From Bradyrhizobium forestalis (lineage in GTDB: Bacteria; Pseudomonadota; Alphaproteobacteria; Rhizobiales; Xanthobacteraceae), in assembly GCF_002795245.1 (NCBI RefSeq), contig NZ_PGVG01000001.1, positions 248,001 through 312,000 of the forward strand: a stretch of DNA of 64,000 nt, written 5' to 3'. The position numbers and the translations under genes were made by a program. The notes beneath the pieces were generated by a model. The model was not told the DNA's origin and ran no database searches. It saw nothing but the letters and a program-made list of their open reading frames with translations. Positions 16,234-24,503 of the stretch are shown piece by piece (the first letter of the stretch is position 1; each line of letters opens with the position of its first letter).

Positions 16234-17625
16234 ATGCACAGTCCAAATCCAGACATGTCTCAGCTGTTCGCGGACCGGCAGGCCCAGCGCAGCGCCCTGC
16301 ATAACCGGTATCTGAACGAGCAATTCGTTCGGGTCCTCAAGACGATCGGCTACGATGTCGGTTTCCAGAAGGGCCAGGGGCAGTACCTCTACGACCGCGA
16401 GGGCGCGCGCTACCTCGACCTGTTGTCCGGCTTTGGCGTGTTTGCGATCGGGCGCAATCATCCGGTCATGCGCGAGGCGCTCAAGAGCGTGCTCGATGCC
16501 GACCTGCCCAACCTCGTCCAGTTCGACGTCTCGACGCTCGCCGGCGTGCTGGCCGAGCGCCTCCTGAAATACGTTCCCTATCTCGACAAGGCGTTCTTTG
16601 CCAATTCCGGCGCCGAATGCGTCGAGGCCGCGATCAAGTTCGCGCGGGGGGCGACGGGGCGTCCCGGCATCGTCTATTGTGCCCACGGCTATCACGGGCT
16701 GACCTATGGCGCGCTGTCGCTGACGGGTGATTCGAACTTCCGCACCGGTTTCGAGCCGCTGCTGCCGGGCTGCACTCCGATCCCGTTCAACGATCTGGCC
16801 GCGCTCGAAAAGGCACTGGCCTCGCGCGAGGTCGCGGCCTTCGTCGTCGAGCCGATCCAGGGCAAGGGCGTCAACATGCCCACCGACGAGTTTTTGCCGG
16901 GCGCGGCTGCGCTCTGCAAGAAATACGGCACGCTGTTCGTCGCCGATGAGATCCAGACCGGCATGGGCCGCACCGGCCGCTTCCTTGCGGTCGAGCACTG
17001 GAACGTCGAGCCCGACATGGTGCTGCTGTCGAAGTCGCTGTCCGGCGGCCACGTGCCGGTCGGCGCCGTGCTGACGCGCAAGGCCATCTTCGACAAGATC
17101 TTCAATCAGATGGACCGCGCGGTGGTGCACGGCTCCACCTTCTCCAAGAACGACCTCGCCATGGCCGCGGGCATCGCCACGCTCGACGTGATGGAATCGG
17201 AGAAGCTGATCGAATCCGCCGCCAAGCGCGGCGCCGAGCTGCGCCTCGCGCTGACGCGCATGGTGCCCGGCTACGAGCTGTTGAAGGAAGTCCGCGGCAA
17301 GGGCCTGATGATCGGCATCGAGTTCGGCCCGCCGAAGTCGCTGCGGCTCCGTGCGTCCTGGAACGTGCTGGAGACCGCCAACAAGGGCCTGTTCTGCCAG
17401 CTCATCACCGTGCCGCTGTTCAAGGATCACAAGATCCTCACGCAAGTGGCCGGCCACGGCAGCCACACCATCAAGCTGCTGCCGCCGCTCACCATCACGG
17501 AAGAAGACTGCGGCTGGATCGAACGCGCCTTCGACGACGTCATCGCCGGCAGCCACAAGGTCCCCGGTGCGATCTGGTCGCTCGGCAAGACGCTGGTGGA
17601 CAACGCGGTGCGAAGGTCGGCGTAG
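16234..17625 (+). CDS. hpnO: HpnO, class III aminotransferase for aminobacteriohopanetriol
   Basis: HpnO transfers an amino group to the C35 position of the hopanoid side chain, forming 35-aminobacteriohopanetriol. The 463-residue protein has the full class III PLP fold: NSGAECVEAAIKFAR, GYHG for the cofactor ring, ADEIQTGMGRTG with the PLP-nitrogen aspartate, and the Schiff-base lysine K267 in LSKSLSGGHVPVG. An alternative start at M8 is possible. It begins 143 bp from the divergent DUF2147 gene. The call uses family plus location in the hopanoid locus; an ornithine-type aminotransferase would be the alternative on sequence alone. Confidence 0.9.
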   Translation: MHSPNPDMSQLFADRQAQRSALHNRYLNEQFVRVLKTIGYDVGFQKGQGQYLYDREGARYLDLLSGFGVFAIGRNHPVMREALKSVLDADLPNLVQFDVSTLAGVLAERLLKYVPYLDKAFFANSGAECVEAAIKFARGATGRPGIVYCAHGYHGLTYGALSLTGDSNFRTGFEPLLPGCTPIPFNDLAALEKALASREVAAFVVEPIQGKGVNMPTDEFLPGAAALCKKYGTLFVADEIQTGMGRTGRFLAVEHWNVEPDMVLLSKSLSGGHVPVGAVLTRKAIFDKIFNQMDRAVVHGSTFSKNDLAMAAGIATLDVMESEKLIESAAKRGAELRLALTRMVPGYELLKEVRGKGLMIGIEFGPPKSLRLRASWNVLETANKGLFCQLITVPLFKDHKILTQVAGHGSHTIKLLPPLTITEEDCGWIERAFDDVIAGSHKVPGAIWSLGKTLVDNAVRRSA

Positions 17626-17638
17626 ACGGAGACCGATC

Positions 17639-18037
17639 GTGCCAGTGCGCGATGCGGCTTGTTGCAAGCATCGCCAGAGCGTCAAATTCTGTCTTCTATT
17701 TTTCCAACTCGCGTTGGCGCTGATGGTCCTGGTTGAGAACCAGTCCGCGCAGGCCCAGAGCGACCTGTCTGGTACTTGGAAGAGGAATTGCTCCGATCGA
17801 TTTGGTCTCCAGATCGATCGGGCGGCTGAAAGCTACTCGATCAGGTTCTGCGGTCTCCGGCGATGCTCGGGTGACGAAGAGTGGGCCCCGAAATCCTCAA
17901 TTGTCGGCGACCCCCGATACAAATTGGTCTCTCCGTCAGAGCTTGGAGTGCGCAGGACTGACGACCAAACCCAGTTTTTCTTCTATCGCAGGTGCCAGCT
18001 CGAACTCGAATGGCAGAACAAGTCTGGAACTCGCTAG
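17639..18037 (+). CDS. Small secreted protein of unknown function, 132 aa, GTG start
   Basis: The GTG at 17639 follows ACGGAGA by a few bases and lies only 13 bp after the hpnO stop. It gives a signal peptide with a strong hydrophobic core (FCLLFFQLALALMVLV) ending NQSAQAQ. The mature part begins SDLSGTWKRNC, a start seen in lipocalin-like or DUF-type small periplasmic proteins, and has five cysteines (NC, FC, RRC and others). The first ATG in frame would cut off most of the signal peptide, so GTG is preferred. I do not recognise a family. It could be co-transcribed with hpnO. Confidence 0.65.
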   Translation: MPVRDAACCKHRQSVKFCLLFFQLALALMVLVENQSAQAQSDLSGTWKRNCSDRFGLQIDRAAESYSIRFCGLRRCSGDEEWAPKSSIVGDPRYKLVSPSELGVRRTDDQTQFFFYRRCQLELEWQNKSGTR

Positions 18038-18055
18038 CGGAGGCGGGCGGTCTAG

Positions 18056-18361
18056 TCAGGCCGCCTTCGGCTTGTTCACTGTCTCGATGCGGTCGAGTGC
18101 CTTGCCGAGATCGCGTTTTGCGATCTGGATATCGTAGTCGTTCTGAAGATTGAGCCAAAGCTCGGCCGTCGTTCCGAGTGCCTTCGAAAATCGAAGCGCG
18201 GTATCGGCGGTGATGCCGCCCTGCTCATTCATAATTCGTTCGATACGCGCGCGCGGCACGCCGCAGGTCTTTGCGAGTGCGCCAGCGGATATGTCTAGCC
18301 GGATCAAAAATTCTTCCCGTAAAACCTCACCGGGATGCATAGGCTTGAGTTTCTTTGCCAT
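18056..18361 (-). CDS. HigA-family XRE antitoxin without an adjacent toxin
   Basis: The 101-residue helix-turn-helix protein starts MAKKLKPMHPGEVLREEFL, the hallmark of HigA/VapI-type antitoxins. It continues with the XRE helix-turn-helix (ALAKTCGVPRARIERIMN) and the family ending TAELWLNLQNDYDIQIAKR. HigB toxins normally lie directly upstream of higA. Here the 89 bp upstream lead into the anti-sigma gene and hold no toxin frame, and the downstream neighbour is a convergent secreted protein. It is therefore an orphan that may act as a stand-alone regulator. The protein itself looks intact. Confidence 0.9.
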   Translation of the reverse strand: MAKKLKPMHPGEVLREEFLIRLDISAGALAKTCGVPRARIERIMNEQGGITADTALRFSKALGTTAELWLNLQNDYDIQIAKRDLGKALDRIETVNKPKAA

Positions 18362-18408
18362 CGGCCAAATATAGCGCTCGTTCCTCGAATATTTCCACCG
18401 CTATGCAG

Positions 18409-18440
18409 CCTGGATTGCTTCGCTTTTGCTCGCAATGACG
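18409..18440. repeat. Fragment of a dispersed palindromic repeat
   Basis: The sequence contains ATTGCTTCGC and GCTCGCAAT around a short T-rich centre, followed by GACGG. This matches the GGATTGCTTCGC...GCTCGCAATGACG type of intergenic palindrome common in rhizobial genomes. It lies between higA and the anti-sigma gene stop. Confidence 0.5.
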
Positions 18441-18450
18441 GCGGAGCCAG

Positions 18451-19218
18451 CTACCCCTCCACATTCGCTTTCATCGCCGCTTCGAACTTGTCGACGAACT
18501 CGGCGAGCTCGTCGGCGCCGAGATCGCTGACGGCCCAGAAATTCAGCCCGCGATTGCCCCAGCGGCGGCAATTGAAGCCTTGCATGGTCTCGGTCCTCGG
18601 CGCGCGATATTCCGCGCTCGAGGTCTGCGAGACGAACAGGTTGATGACGTGCTGCCGGCGCCGGTAGACCACCGCGCCGATGGCGCGGGCGTCGATATAG
18701 TCGAGCCGGCCGCCGACCAGCGTGAAACCTTGCGCGGTGAGGTCGATCACCGGCGGGGCGACGTCGAGCTTGCCGTTGAACCAGGGCTTGACCGTATGCT
18801 GATCGGTGGAGACCACGTCGGTGAGATGACCGGCCTGAAGCGAGCGCAGATGCGCGGAGACGACCTCCGACAGGATGCGCTGCTGGTCGTCCTGGCGCAG
18901 CACCACCGCGACGACGCCGGAGGCGGCGAGCGCGGAGACCGCCGAGCCCATCGCAAAGCCGCGCAGCACGGCGCGGCGGGTCGGCTGCTCGCGCGGTGCT
19001 TGTGGCAGCGAGGCTTCGATGCGGACGCGCAGGCTTGCCGGGGCGGTGTAGCGCAAATTGGTATCTGCGAGCACGCGCTGCATCTCGCCCTGCGCGGCAA
19101 GCTCAGCCGCGCAGTCCGGGCAGCTCGCGATGTGGCCTTCGACCTCGCGCGCATGGCCGGCGTCGAGCTCGTTGTCGAGCAGGGCGTGAAGCAGGATCCT
19201 TGCTTCGTCGCAGGTCAT
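18451..19218 (-). CDS. Zinc-finger anti-sigma factor (ZAS type) with one membrane helix
   Basis: The 255-residue protein begins MTCDEARILLHALLDNELD and carries the zinc-binding H-x3-C-x2-C motif (HIASCPDC) near residues 29-36, defining the ZAS domain that holds an ECF sigma factor at the membrane. A hydrophobic stretch (GFAMGSAVSALAASGVVAVVL, about residues 87-107) is the single helix. A periplasmic domain of about 145 residues follows. Its ATG overlaps the sigma factor's stop by 4 bp, so the two are coupled. The periplasmic domain should sense the signal; its nature is unknown. Confidence 0.92.
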   Translation of the reverse strand: MTCDEARILLHALLDNELDAGHAREVEGHIASCPDCAAELAAQGEMQRVLADTNLRYTAPASLRVRIEASLPQAPREQPTRRAVLRGFAMGSAVSALAASGVVAVVLRQDDQQRILSEVVSAHLRSLQAGHLTDVVSTDQHTVKPWFNGKLDVAPPVIDLTAQGFTLVGGRLDYIDARAIGAVVYRRRQHVINLFVSQTSSAEYRAPRTETMQGFNCRRWGNRGLNFWAVSDLGADELAEFVDKFEAAMKANVEG

Positions 19219-19763
19219 CTCGAGTGCTCCTCTTCCGCCGTCCAGGCCGCGCGCAGCATGGCGCGGGCGCGGGCGAGGCGGGACATCACGGTGCCGACGG
19301 GCGCGCCGACGACTTCGGCGATTTCACGATAGGACAGGTTGTTGATCTCCCGCAGCACGAATGTTTCCTTGAACGGTTCGGCGAGCGCGTCGATCAGCTT
19401 GCGGATCGCGCCGGCATCGCGGTTGCGCAGCACTTCGGTCTCCGGGCTCGCCTCGGTCTCCTGCCAGAGCGGCGTCTGCTCGACGGCGCCGGGCGTATCC
19501 TCGGTCGCGCTCGGCCGGTGCGCGCGCCGCGCGTATTCGGCGTTGCAGACGTTGCGCAGGATCGCAAACAGCCAGGGCTTCATCGCCGGTCCGCGATAGC
19601 TGTCAAAGTGCTTCAGCGCCCGCAGATAGCACTCCTGCACCGCATCCTCGGCGTCGGAGGGATCGCGCAAGAGATAGCGCGCGAGCGTGTAGACGTCGTC
19701 GAGATAGGGCAGTGCCGCTTCGCGGAAGCGCTGCGCCTTCTGCACATCGTCGGTGGCGGGCAT
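19215..19763 (-). CDS. ECF sigma factor paired with a ZAS anti-sigma
   Basis: The 182-residue protein has region 2 (ALPYLDDVYTLARYLLRDPSDAED with the core-binding DAEDAVQE motif) and region 4 (FVLREINNLSYREIAEVV, GTVMSRLARAR). The ATG at 19763 gives a normal ECF length; the open frame to 19877 needs a TTG and adds 38 residues without similarity. It lies 106 bp after the cupredoxin gene and overlaps its anti-sigma gene by 4 bp. Together with the metallophosphoesterase and cupredoxin it likely forms one autoregulated unit. Confidence 0.93.
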   Translation of the reverse strand: MPATDDVQKAQRFREAALPYLDDVYTLARYLLRDPSDAEDAVQECYLRALKHFDSYRGPAMKPWLFAILRNVCNAEYARRAHRPSATEDTPGAVEQTPLWQETEASPETEVLRNRDAGAIRKLIDALAEPFKETFVLREINNLSYREIAEVVGAPVGTVMSRLARARAMLRAAWTAEEEHSR

Positions 19764-19869
19764 CGCTCCTCGCTTTGCCTCTTGTTCTCTTGCCGTGGTC
19801 GAAGACGCCCGAGCCCGGCCGGCGTGGGACCACCGGCCGGGCAGGACGTTGATGCCTTGGTTGGAGGCG

Positions 19870-20205
19870 TTACTCAACCTTGATCATCCCCGTCATGTGC
19901 GGGTGCAGCGAACAAAAATATTTGTAGTCGCCCGCATTGGTGAAGGTGAAGGAGAACTTGTCGTCGGTGTCCAGCGTCTTGGACCTGAACTTGCCGGCCG
20001 AGACGATGGTGTTCGGAATGTCGTCCCGGTTGGTCCAGGTCACGGTGGTGCCGACCTTGATCTTGAGCTCGGCCGGCTGGAAAACGAAATTGTCGATATG
20101 GATCTCGATGTCGTCGGCACGGGCTTTTGTCGCGGGCAACAGGATAGCCGCGGCCAGAGCGAGACCGAATTCGACGCCGAAGTCGCGGCGGTTGAGAGTC
20201 TTCAT
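19870..20205 (-). CDS. Cupredoxin-like protein with an altered copper site
   Basis: The 111-residue exported protein starts MKTLNRRDFG, a twin-arginine-like signal, followed by a hydrophobic stretch to KARA. The rest is a plastocyanin/amicyanin-like domain (VTWTNRDD, KFSFTFTNAGDYKYFC). The C-terminal copper loop C-S-L-H-P-H-M is present with cysteine, histidine and methionine in the amicyanin spacing. The first histidine ligand, expected in the IPHT position after NRDD, is asparagine (IPNTIV). It lies 14 bp after the metallophosphoesterase gene, within the ECF sigma unit. It is probably periplasmic; whether it binds copper is uncertain. Confidence 0.88.
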   Translation of the reverse strand: MKTLNRRDFGVEFGLALAAAILLPATKARADDIEIHIDNFVFQPAELKIKVGTTVTWTNRDDIPNTIVSAGKFRSKTLDTDDKFSFTFTNAGDYKYFCSLHPHMTGMIKVE

Positions 20206-20219
20206 TGTCAGCTTCCACC

Positions 20220-21164
20220 TCAGCCCTGGAGCGGTGTGTCGATGATCGCGAGCCGCTGCTCGTTCTGCTTGAAGTTGATGCTGGCGACGCCGAGCATGGC
20301 GCGGAGCTTGGCGTCCTCCACCTTTATCGGCCCTGGCGAGGGAGCGGCGCCCGGCGCCGGCTGCGGAAAGGCGGTCGAGCGCGCGGTGTGGAAGGTGACG
20401 TTGCCCTCGACCTTCTGCATCACCTGGTGGATATGCCCGTTCAGCACGGTGACCGAGCCAAAGCCCTTGACGTATTCCAGCGCGTGGGCGCCGTCCTCGG
20501 TGCCCCAGCCCCATTGCGGATAGACGGTCCAGAGCGGGATGTGGGCGAACAGCACGATCGGTGTCGATTTCGACTTGCCGCGCAGATCGTCCTCCAGCCA
20601 GGTGAGCTGCTCGGCGCCGAGATTGCCGAGCCCGCCGGCCTTGAGGTCGACGACGTTGACGAGGCCGACGAAGTGCACGCCGCCGGCGTCGAACGAATAC
20701 CAGCCGTGGCCCTTGGTGTCGCGGCCGTAACGTTCGCGATAGAGCTTCACCTCCTCATCGATGAAGTCGTGCTCGCCGGGGACATAGTGCACATCGAGTT
20801 TGGTTTGCGAGATGATACGTTCGGCATTGTCGAATTCGGCGGCCTTGGACAGATGCGTGATGTCGCCGGTGTGGATCATGAAGGACGGCTTGGCCGGCAT
20901 TGCGTTGATCTTGCCCACCGCTTCCTCCAGCGTGCCGAGCGCGTTGGGATTGGCCGGCTTGTCGAAGCCGACATGGCTGTCGCTGATCTGGAGGAAGGTC
21001 ATGCCCGGCGCGGCTGCGGTCGCAGCTTGCGCGGGATCGATGATGCCGAGCGAGCGCGGCACGCCGCCCGTGATGGTCCAGAGCACCCCGGTGCCGGCCC
21101 AGGTCATGCATTCCAGCACCTTGCGGCGGCTGACGCCGTCGTCCCCGTGATCGTGTCCGCTCAT
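20220..21164 (-). CDS. Tat-exported calcineurin-like metallophosphoesterase
   Basis: The 314-residue protein has a twin-arginine signal (SRRKVLECM, residues 12-20) and the metal-binding motifs of the metallophosphoesterase fold in order: ISDSHVG, HTGDITH, GEHD in place of the usual GNHD, FAHIP and NGHIH. The substrate is unknown; phosphodiesters or phosphoproteins outside the membrane are likely. It is the first gene of a reverse-strand unit with cupredoxin, ECF sigma factor and anti-sigma factor, and is therefore a probable target of that sigma factor. Confidence 0.9.
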   Translation of the reverse strand: MSGHDHGDDGVSRRKVLECMTWAGTGVLWTITGGVPRSLGIIDPAQAATAAAPGMTFLQISDSHVGFDKPANPNALGTLEEAVGKINAMPAKPSFMIHTGDITHLSKAAEFDNAERIISQTKLDVHYVPGEHDFIDEEVKLYRERYGRDTKGHGWYSFDAGGVHFVGLVNVVDLKAGGLGNLGAEQLTWLEDDLRGKSKSTPIVLFAHIPLWTVYPQWGWGTEDGAHALEYVKGFGSVTVLNGHIHQVMQKVEGNVTFHTARSTAFPQPAPGAAPSPGPIKVEDAKLRAMLGVASINFKQNEQRLAIIDTPLQG

Positions 21165-21224
21165 CGCGCCTCTCCACGTCGCCCGGAATTGGGCTTCGGG
21201 GAGGTGATTGGAGAAGCGGTGGAG

Positions 21225-21232
21225 TTATTCCC
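21225..21232 (-). promoter_or_regulatory. Possible ECF-type -35 element upstream of the metallophosphoesterase unit
   Basis: On the minus strand GGGAATAA lies about 60 bp upstream of the metallophosphoesterase ATG. GGGAAT is a common -35 core of ECF sigma factors whose anti-sigma is of ZAS type. I find no clear -10 element at standard spacing, so this is tentative. It is recorded because the operon encodes its own ECF factor. Confidence 0.3.
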
Positions 21233-21424
21233 GGATGCGATGACGATTTCGTGAGGGAATTCGCGTGCCCCGGACAAAGCGCAGCGCCCAAAAGCGCGTT
21301 CACGCGCGTCTTTGACGCGCTATGGCGATGCGCTGCAGAGCCGGGCCCAGTCGTGGTGCCGCGATGGGTCCCGGCTCTGCGACGCACCGCTAAGAGGCGC
21401 TGCGCCGCGTCCGGGACAGGACTT

Positions 21425-23044
21425 TTACTTCGCATCCTCCAAAATCATCGTCGCGCCTTTCTCTGCGATCATCGCCGTCGGCGTGTTGGTGTTGCCCGAG
21501 GTGATGGTCGGCATGATCGAGGCGTCGACGATGCGCAAGCCTTCGAGGCCGTAGAAGCGCAGGCGCTCGTCCACCACCGCCATCGGATCGTTCGCCGTGC
21601 CCATCTTCGCCGTGCCGACGGGATGGAAGATGGTGGTGCCGATATCGCCGGCGGCCTTCGCGAGCGAGGCGTCGTCGTCGCCGACGGAGGGGCCGGGCAG
21701 ATATTCGCTGGGGCGATATTTGGCCAGCGCCTTCTGCTGCATCAGGCGTCGCGTGGTACGGATGGCGTCGGCGGCGACCTGGCGGTCATCGTCGGTCGAC
21801 AGGTAGTTCGGCGCGATGATCGGCTTCTCATCGGGTGTCGCCGCGCGCAAGCGAACGTTGCCGCGCGAGGTCGGCTGGAGATTGCAGGCGCTGACCGTGA
21901 TGGCGGGGAAACGGTGCAAGGGATCGCCGAACTTGTCGAGCGACAGCGGCTGCACGTGGAACTGGATGTTGGCGCGGGCGCGCGTCGCATCGGAGCGCGT
22001 GAAGATGCCGAGCTGCGATGGCGCCATGGTCAGCGGGCCGCGGCGCCGGAAGGCGTAGTCCAGTCCCATCAGGCCGCGACGGAACAGATTGTAATAGGTC
22101 TCGTTCAGCGTGCGCACGCCCTCGACCTTGTAGATCGCGCGTTGCTGGAGATGGTCCTGGAGATTGCGCCCGACGCCGGGCTTGTCCATCACGATGTCGA
22201 TGCCGAGCGGGGACAGCCAGTCGGCAGGTCCAATGCCGGAGCGATGCAGCACCTGCACGGAGCCGATTGCGCCGGCCGAGAGGATCACCTCGCGTTTGGC
22301 GCGCGCTTCGATGATCTCGCCGTTCTGGATGAAGCGCACGCCGACGGCGCGGCCCTGCTCGATGATCAGGCGGTCGACCAGCACGTGCGTCTCGAGCCGC
22401 AGGTTCGGGCGGTTCAGCGCCGGCTTGAGGAAGCCGCGCGCCGAGGACCAGCGCCGGCCGCGTTTCTGGTTGACGTGGAAATAGCTGGTGCCCTCGTTGT
22501 CGCCTGTGTTGAAATCCGGGATGCGCTTGATGCCCATCTCCTCGGCGGCGTCACCGACGGCGTCGAGAATGGCCCATGACAGTCGCGGTGCCTCGATGCG
22601 CCAGCCGCCGCCGGCGCCGTGATGCTCGCTGGCGCCGAGGAAGTGATCCTCCAGCCGCTTGAACAGCGGCAGCACGTCGTCATAGCCCCAGCCGGTCAGC
22701 CCAAGCTGGCGCCAGTGATCGTAGTCGGCGGCCTGTCCGCGCATCGAGATCATGGCGTTGATCGCCGAGCAGCCGCCGATCACCTTGCCGCGGGGATAGG
22801 CCAGCGAACGGCCGTTCAGGCCGGGCTCGGCCTCGGTCTTGAACATCCAGTCGGAACGGGGATTGCCGATGGCGAAGAGATAGCCGACCGGGATGTGGAA
22901 CCAGATCCAATTGTCGTCGCCGCCCGCCTCGAGAATCAGGACGCGGTTCTTGGGCTCGGCCGACAGCCGGTTGGCAAGGATGCAGCCGGCCGTGCCGGCG
23001 CCCACGACAATGTAGTCAAACTCACCTTCGAGCCGCCTTGGCAT
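21425..23044 (-). CDS. GMC-family FAD oxidoreductase (choline dehydrogenase-like)
   Basis: The 539-residue flavoprotein oxidises an alcohol substrate of unknown identity. It has the N-terminal dinucleotide fold (VVGAGTAGCILANRLS), the GMC signature GKVIGGCSAINAMISMRG, the second signature GAIGSVQVLHRSGIGP, and the C-terminal active site (FHPVGTAKMG with the catalytic histidine, and GNTNTP). The ATG at 23044 follows GGGAG, while the longer frame to 23119 has no similarity. It stands alone on the minus strand, divergent from the M20 hydrolase gene. Choline dehydrogenase itself is less likely without bet genes nearby. Confidence 0.92.
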   Translation of the reverse strand: MPRRLEGEFDYIVVGAGTAGCILANRLSAEPKNRVLILEAGGDDNWIWFHIPVGYLFAIGNPRSDWMFKTEAEPGLNGRSLAYPRGKVIGGCSAINAMISMRGQAADYDHWRQLGLTGWGYDDVLPLFKRLEDHFLGASEHHGAGGGWRIEAPRLSWAILDAVGDAAEEMGIKRIPDFNTGDNEGTSYFHVNQKRGRRWSSARGFLKPALNRPNLRLETHVLVDRLIIEQGRAVGVRFIQNGEIIEARAKREVILSAGAIGSVQVLHRSGIGPADWLSPLGIDIVMDKPGVGRNLQDHLQQRAIYKVEGVRTLNETYYNLFRRGLMGLDYAFRRRGPLTMAPSQLGIFTRSDATRARANIQFHVQPLSLDKFGDPLHRFPAITVSACNLQPTSRGNVRLRAATPDEKPIIAPNYLSTDDDRQVAADAIRTTRRLMQQKALAKYRPSEYLPGPSVGDDDASLAKAAGDIGTTIFHPVGTAKMGTANDPMAVVDERLRFYGLEGLRIVDASIMPTITSGNTNTPTAMIAEKGATMILEDAK

Positions 23045-23218
23045 TCTGCTCCCACCCGGATGGTCACTTTGCGTTTCGTCTAATAGGCAGACGCAGCGGA
23101 TCGGGACAAGCCCGGCCATGCCGGCTGGGCAGGGCTAGACCACGATCCCCGGCAGTTGGGTGGACTGACGCTTGCATGGTAGACAGTCCTGTATTTCCAA
23201 CAAGGCTTGAGACCCTCC

Positions 23219-24391
23219 ATGCCCATCGTGAACCGTGTCGCCGACCTCCAACCCGATATTCAGGCCTGGCGCCGGGACATCCACCAGCACCCCGAGTTGC
23301 TGTATGACGTCCACCGCACTGCAGCATTCGTCGCGGACCGCCTGCGCGAATTCGGCTGCGATGAGGTCGTGACCGGCCTCGGCCAGACCGGCGTGGTCGG
23401 TGTCATCAAGGGCAGCAAGCCGGCCGGCGAGGGGCTCAAGGTGATCGGCATGCGTGCCGACATGGACGCGCTGCCGGTGGAGGAGCAGACCAATCTGCCT
23501 TACGCCTCCAAGAACCCTGGCAAGATGCACGCCTGTGGCCATGACGGTCACACGGCGATGCTGCTGGGGGCCGCGCGCTATCTCGCCGAGACCCGCGATT
23601 TTGCCGGCAAGGCGATCGTGATCTTCCAGCCGGCCGAGGAGGGCGGCGCCGGCGGCGCGGCCATGGTCAAGGACGGCCTGATGGAGCGCTTCGGCATCGA
23701 GCAGGTCTACGGCATGCACAACGGGCCGGGCATCCCGATCGGCTCGTTCGCGATCCGGCCGGGTCCGATCATGGCGGCGACCGACGAGGTCGACATCATG
23801 ATCGAGGGCCTCGGCGGCCATGCGGCCCGTCCGCACAAATGCGTCGATTCCGTGCTGGTCGGCGCGCAGGTGATCACCGCCTTGCAGTCGATCGTCGCGC
23901 GCAGCGTCGATCCCCTGGAATCGGCGGTGATCTCGATCTGCGAATTCCACGCCGGCAACGCCCGCAACGTCATTCCGCAGACCGCAACGCTGAGAGGCAC
24001 CATCCGCACGCTGTCGCCGGAGGTACGCAAGCTGGTCGAAAAGCGCGTGCATGAAGTCGTGGCAGGCGTGGCGCAGATCACCGGCGCCAAGATCGATCTG
24101 CGCTACAAGCGCAATTATCCCGTCGTGAACAATCATGCGGCGGAGACCGAGGTGGCGCAGCGCATCGCCAAGCAGGTCGCGGGCGAGGCCAATGTGCACG
24201 AGATGGCGCCGCTGATGGGTGGCGAGGATTTCGCCTACATGCTGGAAGCGCGGCCCGGCGCCTTCATCTTCTGCGGCAACGGCGACAGCGCCGGCCTGCA
24301 TCACCCCGCCTATAATTTCAACGACGAGGCGATCGTCTACGGCACGTCCTATTGGGTGAAGCTGGTCGAGGAGCAGCTCGCGGCGTCTTGA
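23219..24391 (+). CDS. M20-family amidohydrolase (hippurate hydrolase-like)
   Basis: The 390-residue cytoplasmic metallopeptidase family enzyme hydrolyses N-acyl amino acids or similar amides. It shows the M20D motifs: RRDIHQHPEL, MRADMDALPVEE, HACGHDGHTAMLLG with metal ligands, FQPAEEGGAGG with the catalytic glutamate pair, and PLMGGEDFAYM near the end. I use the ATG at 23219; the longer frame starts at a TTG. Substrate cannot be told from sequence. It is convergent with the phosphate transporter, with a palindromic repeat between them. Confidence 0.92.
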   Translation: MPIVNRVADLQPDIQAWRRDIHQHPELLYDVHRTAAFVADRLREFGCDEVVTGLGQTGVVGVIKGSKPAGEGLKVIGMRADMDALPVEEQTNLPYASKNPGKMHACGHDGHTAMLLGAARYLAETRDFAGKAIVIFQPAEEGGAGGAAMVKDGLMERFGIEQVYGMHNGPGIPIGSFAIRPGPIMAATDEVDIMIEGLGGHAARPHKCVDSVLVGAQVITALQSIVARSVDPLESAVISICEFHAGNARNVIPQTATLRGTIRTLSPEVRKLVEKRVHEVVAGVAQITGAKIDLRYKRNYPVVNNHAAETEVAQRIAKQVAGEANVHEMAPLMGGEDFAYMLEARPGAFIFCGNGDSAGLHHPAYNFNDEAIVYGTSYWVKLVEEQLAAS

Positions 24392-24401
24392 GGGCCTCCG
24401 T

Positions 24402-24442
24402 CGTCATTCCGGGTTCGGCTCTTCGAACCGCCCCGGAATGAC
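24402..24442. repeat. Short GTCATTCCGG palindromic repeat between convergent genes
   Basis: Outer arms GTCATTCCGGG (from 24403) and CCCCGGAATGAC (24431-24442) enclose an inner inverted repeat GGTTCG/CGAACC. The outer arms are the same as those of the 110-bp element inside dnaE2 (33891-34000), so this is an intergenic member of one repeat family. As a stable hairpin between convergent stops it may also terminate transcription. Confidence 0.75.
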
Positions 24443-24503
24443 AACCTGGAATGCAAATGGCCGGGACAAGCCGGCCATTCGCGTTGATGGGGTGTCGTTC
24501 TTC

